Numbered from the stretch's first letter, positions 1 to 9,316 are shown. The stretch is 64,000 bases of DNA from JADKAC01 sp964492065 (GCA_964492065.1 CAZBHH010000006.1:62001-126000), one strand, 5' to 3'. Notes: generated by a model from the letters alone, not told the origin. Program-made: numbers and translations.

Positions 1-1579
1 AGATATCGCCGATAAATTCGGTAATCTTCTTATTGTTAAATTCAACCACACGGTTGGTGAGCCCCTGTAAAAAATCTCTGTCGTGCGACACCAGAATCAA
101 TGTCCCTTCAAATTGCATCAATGCATTTTTCAATACATCTTTCGAACGCATGTCGAGGTGATTGGTCGGCTCGTCGAGTATTAACAGGTTTTGCGCATCG
201 AGCAACAGTTTGCACAGCGCAAGTCTCGACTTCTCACCGCCGCTCAACACTTTCACTTTTTTATAAATCGCATCGCCGCCGAATAAAAAAGCGCCGAGCA
301 GATTGCGGACTTTTGTGCGTATTTCACCGGTAGCCGCCTTGTCGATAATATCGAACACCGTTTCGTCACCGTCCAGCGAATCTGCCTGGTTTTGTGCGTA
401 GTAACCCGTGATGACATTGCTTCCAATCGCCATTTCGCCGCTGTAGGATTCACGGTTGGCGATAATGCGTGACAGGGTGGATTTCCCCTCGCCGTTTTTC
501 CCGACAAAGGCAATTTTATCGCCCCGTTCGATGGCGAGTGAGATATCTTCCAACACGTTGTGAATATGGTATTTCTTGGACAGATGGCTGATAGTTACCA
601 CCTGCTTGCCCGACCGCGGCGGTTGCGGAAATCTGAATTTTATACTCGCCGTTTCCTCGTCGTCCACTTCCGTCATTTCAAATTTCTCGAGTTTGTGAAT
701 CAGCGTTTGTGCAAACTTTGCCTTCGATGCTTTATACCTGAATTTTTCAATCAACTGCTCAGTCTGTTCCACATATTTTTCCTGGTTCTTTAATGTCTGG
801 CGCTGTTGTTCAATGCGCTCTCTTCGCAGTTCCGTAAAGCGTGTATAAGCAACCGGGTAGTCGTAGATTTTTTTATTGACGATTTCTACCGTGCGATTGG
901 TGACATTATCTAAAAACGTGCGGTCGTGCGAAACGATAATAACCGAATCGGGATACGACGATAAATAGGTTTCCAGCCATTGAATGCTTTCAATATCCAG
1001 GTGATTGGTGGGCTCGTCGAGCAGAATTAATGATGGTTTTCGCAACAGTATCTTGGCGAGTTCGATGCGCATCTGCCAGCCGCCGCTGAATTCTTCCACC
1101 GGCCTGTCGAGATCATTGCGGTTGAAACCCAGACCTTTGAGCACCGTCTCCACCTGCTTTTCCACGGTGGCTACATCCATCACTTCATAGTGGTGATGCA
1201 GTTCGTGCAACTCGTCCAGCAGGTCGTTGTAGGCTTTGCCCGTGTAATCGGTAACAACTGCGAGTTGCTGATTTATTTCTTCGATGCGCTGTTCGATTTG
1301 CAGCGCTTCATTAAAGGCTGTCGCCGCTTCATCGAACACTGTTCGGCCTCGCAATGGCGCTATCTCCTGCTGCAAAAATCCCAGCGTAGCTCCCTGCGGA
1401 ATGATGACATTGCCCGAATCGCATTCCTGCTGACCGGTGAGGATGCGCAGCAAAGTGGATTTACCTGCGCCGTTTCTTCCGACCAACCCGATTCTGTCGC
1501 CCGGTTTCATCGTCAGCGAAATATTATCGACGATTACCTGGCCGCCAAACTGAAGCGATACGTTCTGAATGGAAATCAC
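1..1579 (-). CDS. ABC-F family ATPase (3' end outside window)
   Basis: Soluble protein with two ATP-binding cassettes and no membrane segments, the layout of ABC-F translation factors (EttA/Uup/YdiF type) that act on ribosomes. The first cassette has Walker A GRNGAGKST, signature FSGGW and Walker B ILLDEPTNHLD. A charged linker follows, then a second cassette with Walker A GKNGEGKST, signature LSGGEKSR and LLILDEPTNHLD. The protein reads from a GTG start (MISIQNVSLQFGG) and is still open at base 1, so the C-terminus is missing. The start is chosen because the cassette begins there and a promoter-like TATCTTTG lies 4 nt upstream. Which ABC-F subgroup it belongs to, and whether it gives antibiotic protection, cannot be told from this. 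Confidence 0.9.
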   Translation of the reverse strand, partial: MISIQNVSLQFGGQVIVDNISLTMKPGDRIGLVGRNGAGKSTLLRILTGQQECDSGNVIIPQGATLGFLQQEIAPLRGRTVFDEAATAFNEALQIEQRIEEINQQLAVVTDYTGKAYNDLLDELHELHHHYEVMDVATVEKQVETVLKGLGFNRNDLDRPVEEFSGGWQMRIELAKILLRKPSLILLDEPTNHLDIESIQWLETYLSSYPDSVIIVSHDRTFLDNVTNRTVEIVNKKIYDYPVAYTRFTELRRERIEQQRQTLKNQEKYVEQTEQLIEKFRYKASKAKFAQTLIHKLEKFEMTEVDDEETASIKFRFPQPPRSGKQVVTISHLSKKYHIHNVLEDISLAIERGDKIAFVGKNGEGKSTLSRIIANRESYSGEMAIGSNVITGYYAQNQADSLDGDETVFDIIDKAATGEIRTKVRNLLGAFLFGGDAIYKKVKVLSGGEKSRLALCKLLLDAQNLLILDEPTNHLDMRSKDVLKNALMQFEGTLILVSHDRDFLQGLTNRVVEFNNKKITEFIGDI

Positions 1580-1583
1580 TGTG

Positions 1584-1591
1584 CAAAGATA
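1584..1591 (-). promoter_or_regulatory. Promoter -7 element (TATCTTTG) of the ABC-F gene
   Basis: Exact match to the Bacteroidota -7 consensus TAnnTTTG on the minus strand, ending 4 nt before the GTG start. With the usual initiation distance the transcript would begin at or next to the start codon, so the mRNA is probably leaderless. Confidence 0.6.
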
Positions 1592-1626
1592 GAGGGAAGG
1601 TTTTAATGCATACGGTCTGAACATCC

Positions 1627-1880
1627 GGGAGACTTTTTTTCCCGCAGATTGCGCAGATAAACGCAGAAAAGTATCTGCGAAAATCAGCGGNNNNNNNNNN
1701 NNNNNNNNNNNNNNNNNNNNNNNNNNNNNNNNNNNNNNNNNNNNNNNNNNNNNNNNNNNNNNNNNNNNNNNNNNNNNNNNNNNNNNNNNNCAGATAAACG
1801 CAGAAAAGAATCTGCGAAAATCAGCGGGATCTGCGGGAGACTTTTTTCCCGCAGATTGCGCAGATGGACGCAGAAAAAGA
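1627..1880. repeat. Tandem repeat of about 70 bp interrupted by a scaffold gap
   Basis: Near-identical copies of a unit of about 70 bp flank the gap: one copy at 1627-1690, the tail of another at 1791-1833, and a third starting at 1834 that decays near 1880. Each unit contains CCCGCAGATT near one end and GATCTGCGGG near the other, so it can fold back on itself, plus the internal words GCGCAGAT and ACGCAGAAAA. Copies differ by a few substitutions (AAACGC versus GGACGC). It lies between the divergent ABC-F and SprB-repeat genes and has no open frame of interest. The true copy number is hidden by the gap. Confidence 0.85.
1691..1790. other. Scaffold gap (100 N)
   Basis: Exactly 100 N, the conventional placeholder for a gap of unknown length. 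The same repeat lies on both sides, so the assembly very probably broke on a tandem array. Confidence 0.98.
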
Positions 1881-1934
1881 ATCAGGTCATGAATGAAAAT
1901 TGAACCAATCTGACAATTGCCCTTCCAAATTTGC

Positions 1935-1942
1935 TACCTTTA
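1935..1942 (+). promoter_or_regulatory. Probable promoter -7 element (TACCTTTA)
   Basis: One mismatch from TAnnTTTG, 21 nt upstream of the ATG at 1964. It supports that ATG over the in-frame codon at 1931, which would lie upstream of the transcript start. Confidence 0.45.
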
Positions 1943-1963
1943 GAGTTTGAAATCATTGAAAGG

Positions 1964-3823
1964 ATGCATCGCAGGTATATTTTATTCCTTGTTATTGCTT
2001 TCATCGAATACGCTGCATTTTGCCAGTCCATAGACGTCCATCCCGATACGGTAATTTGCAGTGGCGAACCTGTTACGCTGTATGCAGATGTGGAAGGCGT
2101 ATTGGGCACACTGACTTACACGGTGGAAGAAATCCCCTTTGCCCCCGAGCCGATCGGAGGTACCAGTATGACTATGGTGGATGACACCTATACCGGCGGC
2201 TTTGATATCGGTTTTGATTTTTGCTTTTTCGGCGAAGTATATGACGAGGTATTTATCTGTTCCAACGGCTGGATAAGTTTTGTAACGCCGGGCGCCGGAT
2301 GGTCAACCAACTGGACACCCGACGGGCCTATCCCCGACAATGCCACCAATGTGCCGAAGGCCGCTGTAATGCCCGCCTGGACCGACTGGCACACCGGCCT
2401 ATGCGCCAACTGCATTCACCGCGAACTCTTAGGGACTGCCCCCTATCGCCGATATGTTATCACCTATGAGGAAGTCCCCCTGTTTTCATGTACCGGCTAT
2501 GAGGGCACGTTTCAGATTATTTTATACGAAACCACCAATGTTATCGAACACCACCTCACCAATGTAGATGTCTGCGATATGTGGGATCTCGGCATTTCCA
2601 CCGAGGGGATTCACAATGAAGATGGAACAGAAGCCTACACCGTCCCCGACCGGAATGCGGAAGACTGGTCGGCAACGGATAACAGTTGGCGATTTACACC
2701 CGACCAGATTACGTGGTATGTACTCCCCTCTTCTACGGTAATCGGTTATGGCGACTCAATAGTTGTGAACCCCGGTGTTACAACTTCGTATTACGCCGAA
2801 GTGACCTTCTGCGATGGAACCACTATGACGGATACCGTTGAAATCGGCATCAGCACGCCTTACGATGTCATCTACGTCGGCCACGAAATCACCTGTCATG
2901 GCCAAAGCGATGGCTGGATAGACCTGACAGTTACCGGCAACTCGAATCCGGTCACCTTTTTGTGGAATACCGGCGCCACCACTGACAGTATCGGCGGGCT
3001 GGGACCCGGCACTTATACCGTAGAAGTCGAAGAAGAAGGCGGTTGTAAAACGACGCTGGAGTTTGAACTGATTGACCCGCCATTGCTGGAATTGGGAATT
3101 GCAGACTCTCAAAATGTTACCTGCTTTAATGGCGCCGACGGCGAAATACTGCTGGATGCCAATGGCGGTACACCTCCGTATCTGTTTTTCATCAACGAAC
3201 AGGTGTATTCCGACAGCCTGTTTACGGAACTGACCGCCGGCTCTTATCTTTTCATCGTAAAAGATATGCGTGGATGTTTCGATACATTAGCAATCGAATT
3301 AACCCAACCACCCGAAATACTCGTCGATGCCGGCAACAACCAGGTAATACCTTACGGGGGCGTGACACTTATCGATGCCTATACGGATGCAACACCGCCC
3401 TATACTATTGCATGGACCCCCTCCACATGGCTGAGTTGTACCGACTGTATTGACCCGATGGCTTCACCGTTGGAAAATACCACCTACCTGTTGACGATTA
3501 CTGACGCCGCAGGCTGTATCGGTTTTGACGAAATAGATATCATCGTCGAGTTAGATCTTATTTTGCCCAATGTTTTTACCCCCAATGGCGACGGCTTAAA
3601 CGATTTCTTTCACATTTCCATGGACTTTATAGAGTCGGGAACCATGCAGATATACGACCGGTGGGGCACGCTGTTATTAAGCACCGCCGATATTACTAAA
3701 GGCTGGGATGGTACAAAGAACGGCACAGCCCAGGAGATAGGCACTTATATCTATTTAATCAATGCCACCACCACATCCGGGACACAAATTGAAAAAGCCG
3801 GGACAATCACCCTGTTGAGGTAG
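1964..3823 (+). CDS. SprB-repeat surface protein with gliding-type (T9SS type B) C-terminus
   Basis: Predicted 619-residue exported protein. The ATG at 1964 gives a normal signal peptide (MHRRYILFLVIAF...FCQ). Residues of about 60-260 form a NIDO-like beta domain (GFDFCFFG, CSNGWISF, Trp-rich). Two SprB-type repeats follow at about 310-460, each with a CxGxxDG-like start and a PGTYTV or AGSYLF turn. The last 85 or so residues carry LPNVFTPNGDGLND, the hallmark of the gliding motility-associated C-terminal domain, a T9SS export and attachment signal. It is probably secreted through the type IX system and displayed on the surface as an adhesin. It is small next to true SprB, which is several thousand residues. 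The OmpA-family gene follows 209 bp downstream with its own promoter. Confidence 0.88.
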   Translation: MHRRYILFLVIAFIEYAAFCQSIDVHPDTVICSGEPVTLYADVEGVLGTLTYTVEEIPFAPEPIGGTSMTMVDDTYTGGFDIGFDFCFFGEVYDEVFICSNGWISFVTPGAGWSTNWTPDGPIPDNATNVPKAAVMPAWTDWHTGLCANCIHRELLGTAPYRRYVITYEEVPLFSCTGYEGTFQIILYETTNVIEHHLTNVDVCDMWDLGISTEGIHNEDGTEAYTVPDRNAEDWSATDNSWRFTPDQITWYVLPSSTVIGYGDSIVVNPGVTTSYYAEVTFCDGTTMTDTVEIGISTPYDVIYVGHEITCHGQSDGWIDLTVTGNSNPVTFLWNTGATTDSIGGLGPGTYTVEVEEEGGCKTTLEFELIDPPLLELGIADSQNVTCFNGADGEILLDANGGTPPYLFFINEQVYSDSLFTELTAGSYLFIVKDMRGCFDTLAIELTQPPEILVDAGNNQVIPYGGVTLIDAYTDATPPYTIAWTPSTWLSCTDCIDPMASPLENTTYLLTITDAAGCIGFDEIDIIVELDLILPNVFTPNGDGLNDFFHISMDFIESGTMQIYDRWGTLLLSTADITKGWDGTKNGTAQEIGTYIYLINATTTSGTQIEKAGTITLLR

Positions 3824-4011
3824 CTTAAAAGCCAGATCAGGTGGCAGTTTTTAAAAAGGTTGCATTGCAGTGTGTAAAATGTTTTTCATTTTCTTGCTTG
3901 AGCGGATTTTAGCACTTAGTTTTGTTTCGCAGGCACTAAAAAAGTGATCAATTTTACCTTAAATGTGAATTAATCTTGTGGAAAGCGCTTGCAAGGCTTA
4001 TAGTTTAGAAC

Positions 4012-4019
4012 TACTTTTG
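4012..4019 (+). promoter_or_regulatory. Promoter -7 element (TACTTTTG) of the OmpA-family gene
   Basis: Exact TAnnTTTG match 13 nt before the ATG at 4033, predicting a very short leader. Confidence 0.6.
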
Positions 4020-4032
4020 CGAACAATTATTT

Positions 4033-5694
4033 ATGAGAAAAAAATTAATACAAAAAATGCAAATCATGGTTACCCGTAAATTTATCATTGCAGTTTTGCT
4101 ACTCATTAGTGGCTCTGCGTTTGCTCAAATTGAACCTGTTATTAATGAAGAGTGGATCCCTGACAGCCGTAAAGAACAGCATGATCAGTTTGTAGCAGGA
4201 GATTATGCCTTCCCGGCGAAACCACGCAACCAATGGAATATCGGCATTGCTTTAGGCGTACCGCAATTAAACGGCGATATCAGGACAGACCCGTTTGGAA
4301 GTAATCACAGCCCGGCCTGGGGCGTTGGGTTGAATATCCGCAAAGGCCTGGGATATGTTACCTCCCTGAGGTTGCATGCCAGCTATAATACGGCCTACGG
4401 TATGGATTACGAATATTCAGGAGTTAGTGACAACAAAACTCTGAATGGAGCCTTTGCCAGCCAGCCTGCAGGTGATAAATATTCAGACGGAGCAGATTAT
4501 TCTACCTTGCCCTGGGTAGGTAATTACAAATCCACTATTATTCACGGTTCATTTGACATCATGTTCAATTTGAATAACGTGAATTTCCACAATGCAACCC
4601 CTAAATTCCTGGTGTATGGATTTGCCGGTATCGGTATGTTCCTGTATGAAACCCAAATGGATGCTAAAGATGCCAATGGTGCGGAGTACGACTTTGCCAC
4701 TGTGATCGGTGACAACCCGCTTTCTAACGACGACGGTAGGAGCAATCGCCTGGACAATTTGCACAATGCATTGGATGGCGACTACGAAACTCAGGCAATG
4801 GTTGCCAACCCTGTGAAATGGGGCGATGGTACCCAAATTGTAAATCCCAGCGTATCTGTTGGTGCCGGTATTTCCTGGAAATTAGGCCGCATGATCGAAT
4901 TGGGATTAGAGCACAGAATGAGCTATTACTTCGACGATCTCGCCGATGGCCAGAGAGCAGGCGGCGCTAACGATATGTACCATTTCAGCACCATTAACCT
5001 CGGATTTAATTTAGGCAGCAAATCACAACAGCCGCTGTGGGAAGTAAACCCGTTAAACTTTGTTTACAACAAATTGAGCGAACTGGATCCTGCCAACCTG
5101 CTTGCTGACGCAGATGATGACGGCGTGATTGATTATTTGGATCGCGAGCCGAATACTCCTGCAGGTACTCCGGTTGATACTCATGGCGTTTCTCTCGACA
5201 GCGACAAAGACGGTTGTATCGACAGCGAAGACCCCGAACCGTTCTCTACTCCGAACCTGGCTATAGAAAACTGCCAGAACGTTCATATGACTGACGAAAG
5301 AGTAAATGAACTGATCGATGCGAGATTTGCAAAACAACCCGCAGCCGCTACCAACTGGTATCTGCCGATGATATTCTTCGATCTGGATAAATCCAAGATT
5401 CGCCCTGATGCAGTGCCTCAGTTAGCTTACATCGCCGACATCATGACTCAGTATCCTAAGATGAAAGTGGAATTAGTTGGACATACTGACACCCGCGGCA
5501 GCGAATCCTATAACTTGAAACTTTCTGAAGACCGTGCAAAAGCCGCTCTCGATTACCTGACAAGTATTAAGAAAATTGATCAGAGCAGGTTCATTATGAA
5601 GTACGAAGGTGAAGCCAACAACCTGATTCCGAATGCTCGTCAGGAAGCTGAACACCAAACTAACCGCCGTGTGGAATTCCACATTGCCAAGTAA
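4033..5694 (+). CDS. OmpA-family outer-membrane protein with TSP3 repeats
   Basis: 553 residues. A signal peptide ends at AFAQ. The N-terminal 330 or so residues are rich in alternating aromatic and glycine strands, as in an outer-membrane barrel. A short calcium-binding thrombospondin type 3 segment follows at about 360-415 (DADDDGVIDYLD, DSDKDGCIDSEDPEP). The OmpA/MotB peptidoglycan-binding domain occupies about 440-553 (FFDLDKSKIRPDA, VELVGHTDTRGS, LSEDRAKAALDYL, NRRVEFHI). It should anchor the outer membrane to peptidoglycan, and in gliding Bacteroidota such proteins often sit beside SprB/SprF-type genes, as here. In-frame ATGs at 4057 and 4066 would also leave a signal peptide, so the exact start is uncertain. 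Confidence 0.92.
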   Translation: MRKKLIQKMQIMVTRKFIIAVLLLISGSAFAQIEPVINEEWIPDSRKEQHDQFVAGDYAFPAKPRNQWNIGIALGVPQLNGDIRTDPFGSNHSPAWGVGLNIRKGLGYVTSLRLHASYNTAYGMDYEYSGVSDNKTLNGAFASQPAGDKYSDGADYSTLPWVGNYKSTIIHGSFDIMFNLNNVNFHNATPKFLVYGFAGIGMFLYETQMDAKDANGAEYDFATVIGDNPLSNDDGRSNRLDNLHNALDGDYETQAMVANPVKWGDGTQIVNPSVSVGAGISWKLGRMIELGLEHRMSYYFDDLADGQRAGGANDMYHFSTINLGFNLGSKSQQPLWEVNPLNFVYNKLSELDPANLLADADDDGVIDYLDREPNTPAGTPVDTHGVSLDSDKDGCIDSEDPEPFSTPNLAIENCQNVHMTDERVNELIDARFAKQPAAATNWYLPMIFFDLDKSKIRPDAVPQLAYIADIMTQYPKMKVELVGHTDTRGSESYNLKLSEDRAKAALDYLTSIKKIDQSRFIMKYEGEANNLIPNARQEAEHQTNRRVEFHIAK

Positions 5695-5717
5695 ATACTA
5701 TATCATGATTTGAAAAG

Positions 5718-5741
5718 AGGGGCTGAAAAGCCCCTTTTTTT
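5718..5741 (+). terminator. Rho-independent terminator after the OmpA-family gene
   Basis: Perfect 7-bp stem AGGGGCT / AGCCCCT with a 4-nt loop, followed by seven T. It lies between convergent genes and touches the last bases of the gene on the other strand. Confidence 0.85.
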
Positions 5742-7071
5742 ATTTCCGGGAGACCGGGCGTATGCATACTTCATAACCCATTACGCCAAATAGTGCGATA
5801 TACTCCACTGCGACAACCGGCATGCTTTCCTTATACGGAATCTGTGTATAAGCGATATATGTAAAACAGATCAGGAATGACCAGAAGATGGGATAGCGGA
5901 ATCGGGTAAAGTTAGCCAAGGCAATCAGCGGTGTCAGGTACCATGCATGTACCGTTGTGGCAAACAGGAAATACAAAGTAAATGCGCACAGGGACAAAGT
6001 GATAAAATCCAATCGGATGCGCTTCATCCAAACAGGCAGGAGTAAGAGCGCTGCGAGCAGAACCGGAAGCAATCGTTGCAGGAAAACAATGTGATTATAG
6101 TTGTTCTGTATTATCCATTTTAAGAGGTAGTAGATGCTTGCATTAAACTCAAACGTCTGAAAGTAGAGCCTGAAGCTGGAAAAATAATTGCCCGGCATCT
6201 CCGTATGTGCATAGGGCAGAAAGGTTAACACTACAGTGAGAGAAGCGATGAGAATCACTTTGACAACATCCTTTGCAGGATACCTGTGAAACATCAGCGG
6301 CAACAGCATCAGCGGCCAGAGTTTAACGGATATACTCAAACCCAATGAAACAGCTGCAAGCAAAAAATTCTCATTTAAGATAAGGTAAATGGCCAGCAAG
6401 ACAAAAAATATCATAATACCTTCCATGTGGATATTACCGGATAGCTCTATTATTACCAGGGGGTTCAGTGCGTACAAGGATGCTTTGGTAACGGATAATT
6501 GCAGGCGTTTTAAAATCCCGGCAATCAAAAGCAATGTCCCCGATTCAAATAGCACGATACACAATTTTAAAAACACCACGTGTAGCAAGACGGAATCGCC
6601 TGCCATTAAATCTGCAGCCGTAAATATCCATTGGCATACCGGGGGATAAATGCTGAAATAAGCCTGCGAGTTGAGATTTGAAAACACCCCGTTTGCCAGC
6701 CATTCATTGCCCGCTGTATGTGCTAATTGCGCAACAAGAGATTCGGGAGTAAACACATAAGGATTGATATGCTGCGCATTTACGGCGCCATCCCAGATAA
6801 ACCGGTAAAAATCGTCCGACAGGTTGGGGATGTTTGCAATCATCAACAGCCGTATGGCGATAGCGGCTATAATCACTTCGGATATATTGGCGCCGGAAGC
6901 GTCGATATTTCTCAGGAGTAATATATAAAGAACAAACAGGCCGGTATAACAACTGATCAGCGATAAAAAATCAGTTCTTTCCACATAGCGGTTAAAGTAC
7001 AATGCAATGACGCCAAACAGCAGGTAGAAGAGAAAACGGCTATATTTGGAATTATCGGTTTTCCATATCAT
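5740..7071 (-). CDS. GT-C type polytopic glycosyltransferase (GT87/DUF2029-like)
   Basis: 443-residue membrane protein with about ten or more hydrophobic helices. After the second or third helix an acidic loop (NLSDDFYRFIWDGAVNA) carries the DD motif expected of GT-C enzymes, which use lipid-linked sugars outside the membrane. Later come SIYPPVCQWIF and an Arg/Lys-rich C-terminus. The start codon overlaps the stop of the GT2 gene upstream by 4 nt, so the two are translationally coupled. Likely role: moving a mannose- or glucose-type residue from a polyprenyl-phosphate donor onto an envelope glycan. Donor and acceptor cannot be read from sequence. Confidence 0.75.
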   Translation of the reverse strand: MIWKTDNSKYSRFLFYLLFGVIALYFNRYVERTDFLSLISCYTGLFVLYILLLRNIDASGANISEVIIAAIAIRLLMIANIPNLSDDFYRFIWDGAVNAQHINPYVFTPESLVAQLAHTAGNEWLANGVFSNLNSQAYFSIYPPVCQWIFTAADLMAGDSVLLHVVFLKLCIVLFESGTLLLIAGILKRLQLSVTKASLYALNPLVIIELSGNIHMEGIMIFFVLLAIYLILNENFLLAAVSLGLSISVKLWPLMLLPLMFHRYPAKDVVKVILIASLTVVLTFLPYAHTEMPGNYFSSFRLYFQTFEFNASIYYLLKWIIQNNYNHIVFLQRLLPVLLAALLLLPVWMKRIRLDFITLSLCAFTLYFLFATTVHAWYLTPLIALANFTRFRYPIFWSFLICFTYIAYTQIPYKESMPVVAVEYIALFGVMGYEVCIRPVSRK

Positions 7072-8549
7072 GATTTAAGCCGTGAATGTTTTACGGAAAA
7101 ATAGAAAATTATTCCGAATCCAAAAGCGGCTAATATATGAAATGGCAACAGGCCATAATCCCCGTAGTAAAATGCCATGACAATTCCCGAAATGAAATAA
7201 ATACAAAACAAACCCTCGAAGTATGTAATCGGGTTTATTTTACGAGAGATATATTTCTTGTTATTCCAAAGGTCGTTGGATTTTACGATATTGAACTTGG
7301 GCGTACGGATAAAAGCGGATTTATGCCCCGACCAACCGCGGATAACTGCCCAGGCGTTGTGCAGTGAGAGACCCATCGTGATGGCGAGAAAAACCGGGAA
7401 GCGGGTAATAAATGCCATCCAGGCGGCCTTTTTTGTTATAAATACCTGTTTGGTCGAAACAAAGTAGGCAAAGGCAATTGCCAGTGAACCGATTAAAAAT
7501 ATACTGGCGTATTTAAAATAGTTAAAATCGATATAATTGCTTTTTACAAAGAGCAATGGCACGCTTAACAATGCGGAGGCAAAAATGAATACATAGTTGG
7601 TAGTATTGAAAAGGTGTGCGATGGCATGCAGTTTTACACTGAGCGGTAATTCGGAGTTGAATACTGTCCTGCCGATTTTTTTTGCCGTTTCCGCTCCGCC
7701 TTTATTCCATCGAAACTGTTGAGACTTCACCGCATTCATATCGGTAGGTAATTCCGATGGCGAGGCAATGGTTTCCACATATTTAAACTTCCATCCTTTC
7801 AATTGCGCCCGGTAGCTCAGGTCCAGGTCTTCGGTAAGCGTATCGCTCATCCAACCGCCGGCATCTTCGATGGTGGCCTTGCGCCATACTCCCGCCGTAC
7901 CGTTAAAGTTAATGAAGTAACCCGCTGCGTTGCGGCCGGTCTGTTCTACGGTGAAATGCAGATCGAGGGCAAATGCCTGGATCTTAGTTAATATGGAGTA
8001 GTCCTTATTAATGTGTTCCCAGCGGGTTTGTACCACACCGATTTCCGGGTCATTAAAGTAAGGTATGGTTCGTGTAAGGAAATCGGGGTATGGCAAAAAA
8101 TCGGCGTCGAAAATGCAAATAAATTCACCCTTTGCCGTTTTCAACCCCGCCTGTAAGGCGCCGGCTTTAAAACCCGTCCGGTCAGTTCTCCGGATTTGGG
8201 TTATGTCCAGCCCTTTATCTTTCCACTGTTTAACCTTTGCAGCCACTACTTCTACCGTCTCATCCGTAGAGTCGTCCAATACCTGGATTTCAAATTTTGC
8301 TTTCGGGTATTTAAAAGAGGCTACCGCATCTATTAATCGCTCAACGACATATAATTCGTTAAATACGGGCAACTGCACCGTTACTGTCGGATACTCGGAT
8401 TCCGGAATGTTAAATTGCACCCTTCGTTCTTCTTCCTTTAACGAGCGCTTATACTTAAGGTAGTGAATTGCCAGGTTTAATTGTGTAAGGCAATACAAAA
8501 ACAAAATGGTAATTGGTATTGAATACAGTACTATGACGAATATGCCCAT
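7068..8549 (-). CDS. Membrane GT2 glycosyltransferase (cellulose synthase/CslA-like)
   Basis: 493 residues. One N-terminal helix is followed by a GT2 catalytic domain (VTVQLPVFNELYVVERLI, QVLDDSTDET, CIFDADFLPYPDF, TEDLDLSYRA) and the processive-type QQFRW motif. Four or five C-terminal helices follow. DDS, DAD, TED and QxxRW match processive beta-glycosyltransferases that make and often export a chain from nucleotide sugars. It is the middle gene of a tight operon: the gap to the upstream GT2 is 4 bp and it overlaps the GT-C gene by 4 bp. The polymer cannot be predicted. Mannan- or glucan-like chains are the usual products of this group. Confidence 0.85.
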   Translation of the reverse strand: MGIFVIVLYSIPITILFLYCLTQLNLAIHYLKYKRSLKEEERRVQFNIPESEYPTVTVQLPVFNELYVVERLIDAVASFKYPKAKFEIQVLDDSTDETVEVVAAKVKQWKDKGLDITQIRRTDRTGFKAGALQAGLKTAKGEFICIFDADFLPYPDFLTRTIPYFNDPEIGVVQTRWEHINKDYSILTKIQAFALDLHFTVEQTGRNAAGYFINFNGTAGVWRKATIEDAGGWMSDTLTEDLDLSYRAQLKGWKFKYVETIASPSELPTDMNAVKSQQFRWNKGGAETAKKIGRTVFNSELPLSVKLHAIAHLFNTTNYVFIFASALLSVPLLFVKSNYIDFNYFKYASIFLIGSLAIAFAYFVSTKQVFITKKAAWMAFITRFPVFLAITMGLSLHNAWAVIRGWSGHKSAFIRTPKFNIVKSNDLWNNKKYISRKINPITYFEGLFCIYFISGIVMAFYYGDYGLLPFHILAAFGFGIIFYFSVKHSRLKS

Positions 8550-8553
8550 TGGC

Positions 8554-9243
8554 TCAGGCGTGTTTAATAATTGTAAAAATAATTTTATATCCCGCTAACA
8601 GCGTTCCCTTAATGGTACCCGTAACCTTTGATTTTCCGATGCGTTTGCGGTAGTCCACCGGCACTTCTGTATATCTGAGTTTATGTTTTACGGCCTTCAC
8701 CTGCATCTCCACTGTCCAGCCGTAGTCGGTATCCCGCATTTTAAGTTGCTGTAAGCTCGACCACCTGATTGCTCTGAACGGGCCCAGGTCACTGTAATCT
8801 GCTTTTAAAAATATGCGCATTAATGTTGTTGCCAACCAATTGCCAAACAATTGATGTAAGTACATAGAACCTTTTTCCCTTTTTCCTTTTGCCCGGCTGC
8901 CAATCACCAAATCAGCCTGATTATCGATAATCGGATTTACCACATCCGCCAATTGCTCCGGGTGGTCGGAATAATCGCCATCCAAAAAAACGACAATATC
9001 CGGCTGTTGTTCCGGCAGCTTATTGCCGATATAAGCAATTCCCTTTAAACAGGCTGCGCCGTAACCTTTTTTAGCCTCCAGCAACACCGTTGCTCCGGCG
9101 TTGCCGGCAATACACGCCGTATTATCCGTTGACCCGTTATTCACCACTATCACTTCTTCCACCAGGTCTTTAGGTATATCATTCAGCACAAAACCAATCG
9201 AACCGCTCTCATTAAATACCGGAATTATCACATGTATCTTCAT
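8554..9243 (-). CDS. GT2 glycosyltransferase, DPM1/polyprenyl-phosphate hexosyltransferase-like
   Basis: About 229 residues. The fold begins at once (MKIHVIIPVFNESGSIGF) with VVNNGSTDNT, a DGDYSDHPEQ metal-binding motif and a C-terminal SKVTGTIKG segment, as in dolichyl/polyprenyl-phosphate mannose or glucose synthases. No transmembrane pair is evident, so it probably works at the inner face of the membrane, charging polyprenyl phosphate for the GT-C enzyme two genes downstream. I chose the ATG at 9243 because the fold begins there and AGAGGT lies just upstream. An in-frame ATG at 9267 would add eight residues. Confidence 0.82.
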   Translation of the reverse strand: MKIHVIIPVFNESGSIGFVLNDIPKDLVEEVIVVNNGSTDNTACIAGNAGATVLLEAKKGYGAACLKGIAYIGNKLPEQQPDIVVFLDGDYSDHPEQLADVVNPIIDNQADLVIGSRAKGKREKGSMYLHQLFGNWLATTLMRIFLKADYSDLGPFRAIRWSSLQQLKMRDTDYGWTVEMQVKAVKHKLRYTEVPVDYRKRIGKSKVTGTIKGTLLAGYKIIFTIIKHA

Positions 9244-9316
9244 ACCTCTCATGGCCTGTTGCGGCATAATGCAAAGCGGGTGCTAAGGTAGTGAGAATAA
9301 TACTGTATGTATATTT

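Noticed and set aside
1190..1606. 138-residue open frame opposite the ABC-F gene
   Set aside because: Antisense to clear ABC-F motifs. No evidence of coding.
1627..1880. CRISPR array
   Set aside because: The repeats are contiguous units of about 70 bp without unique spacers, and no cas gene is present.
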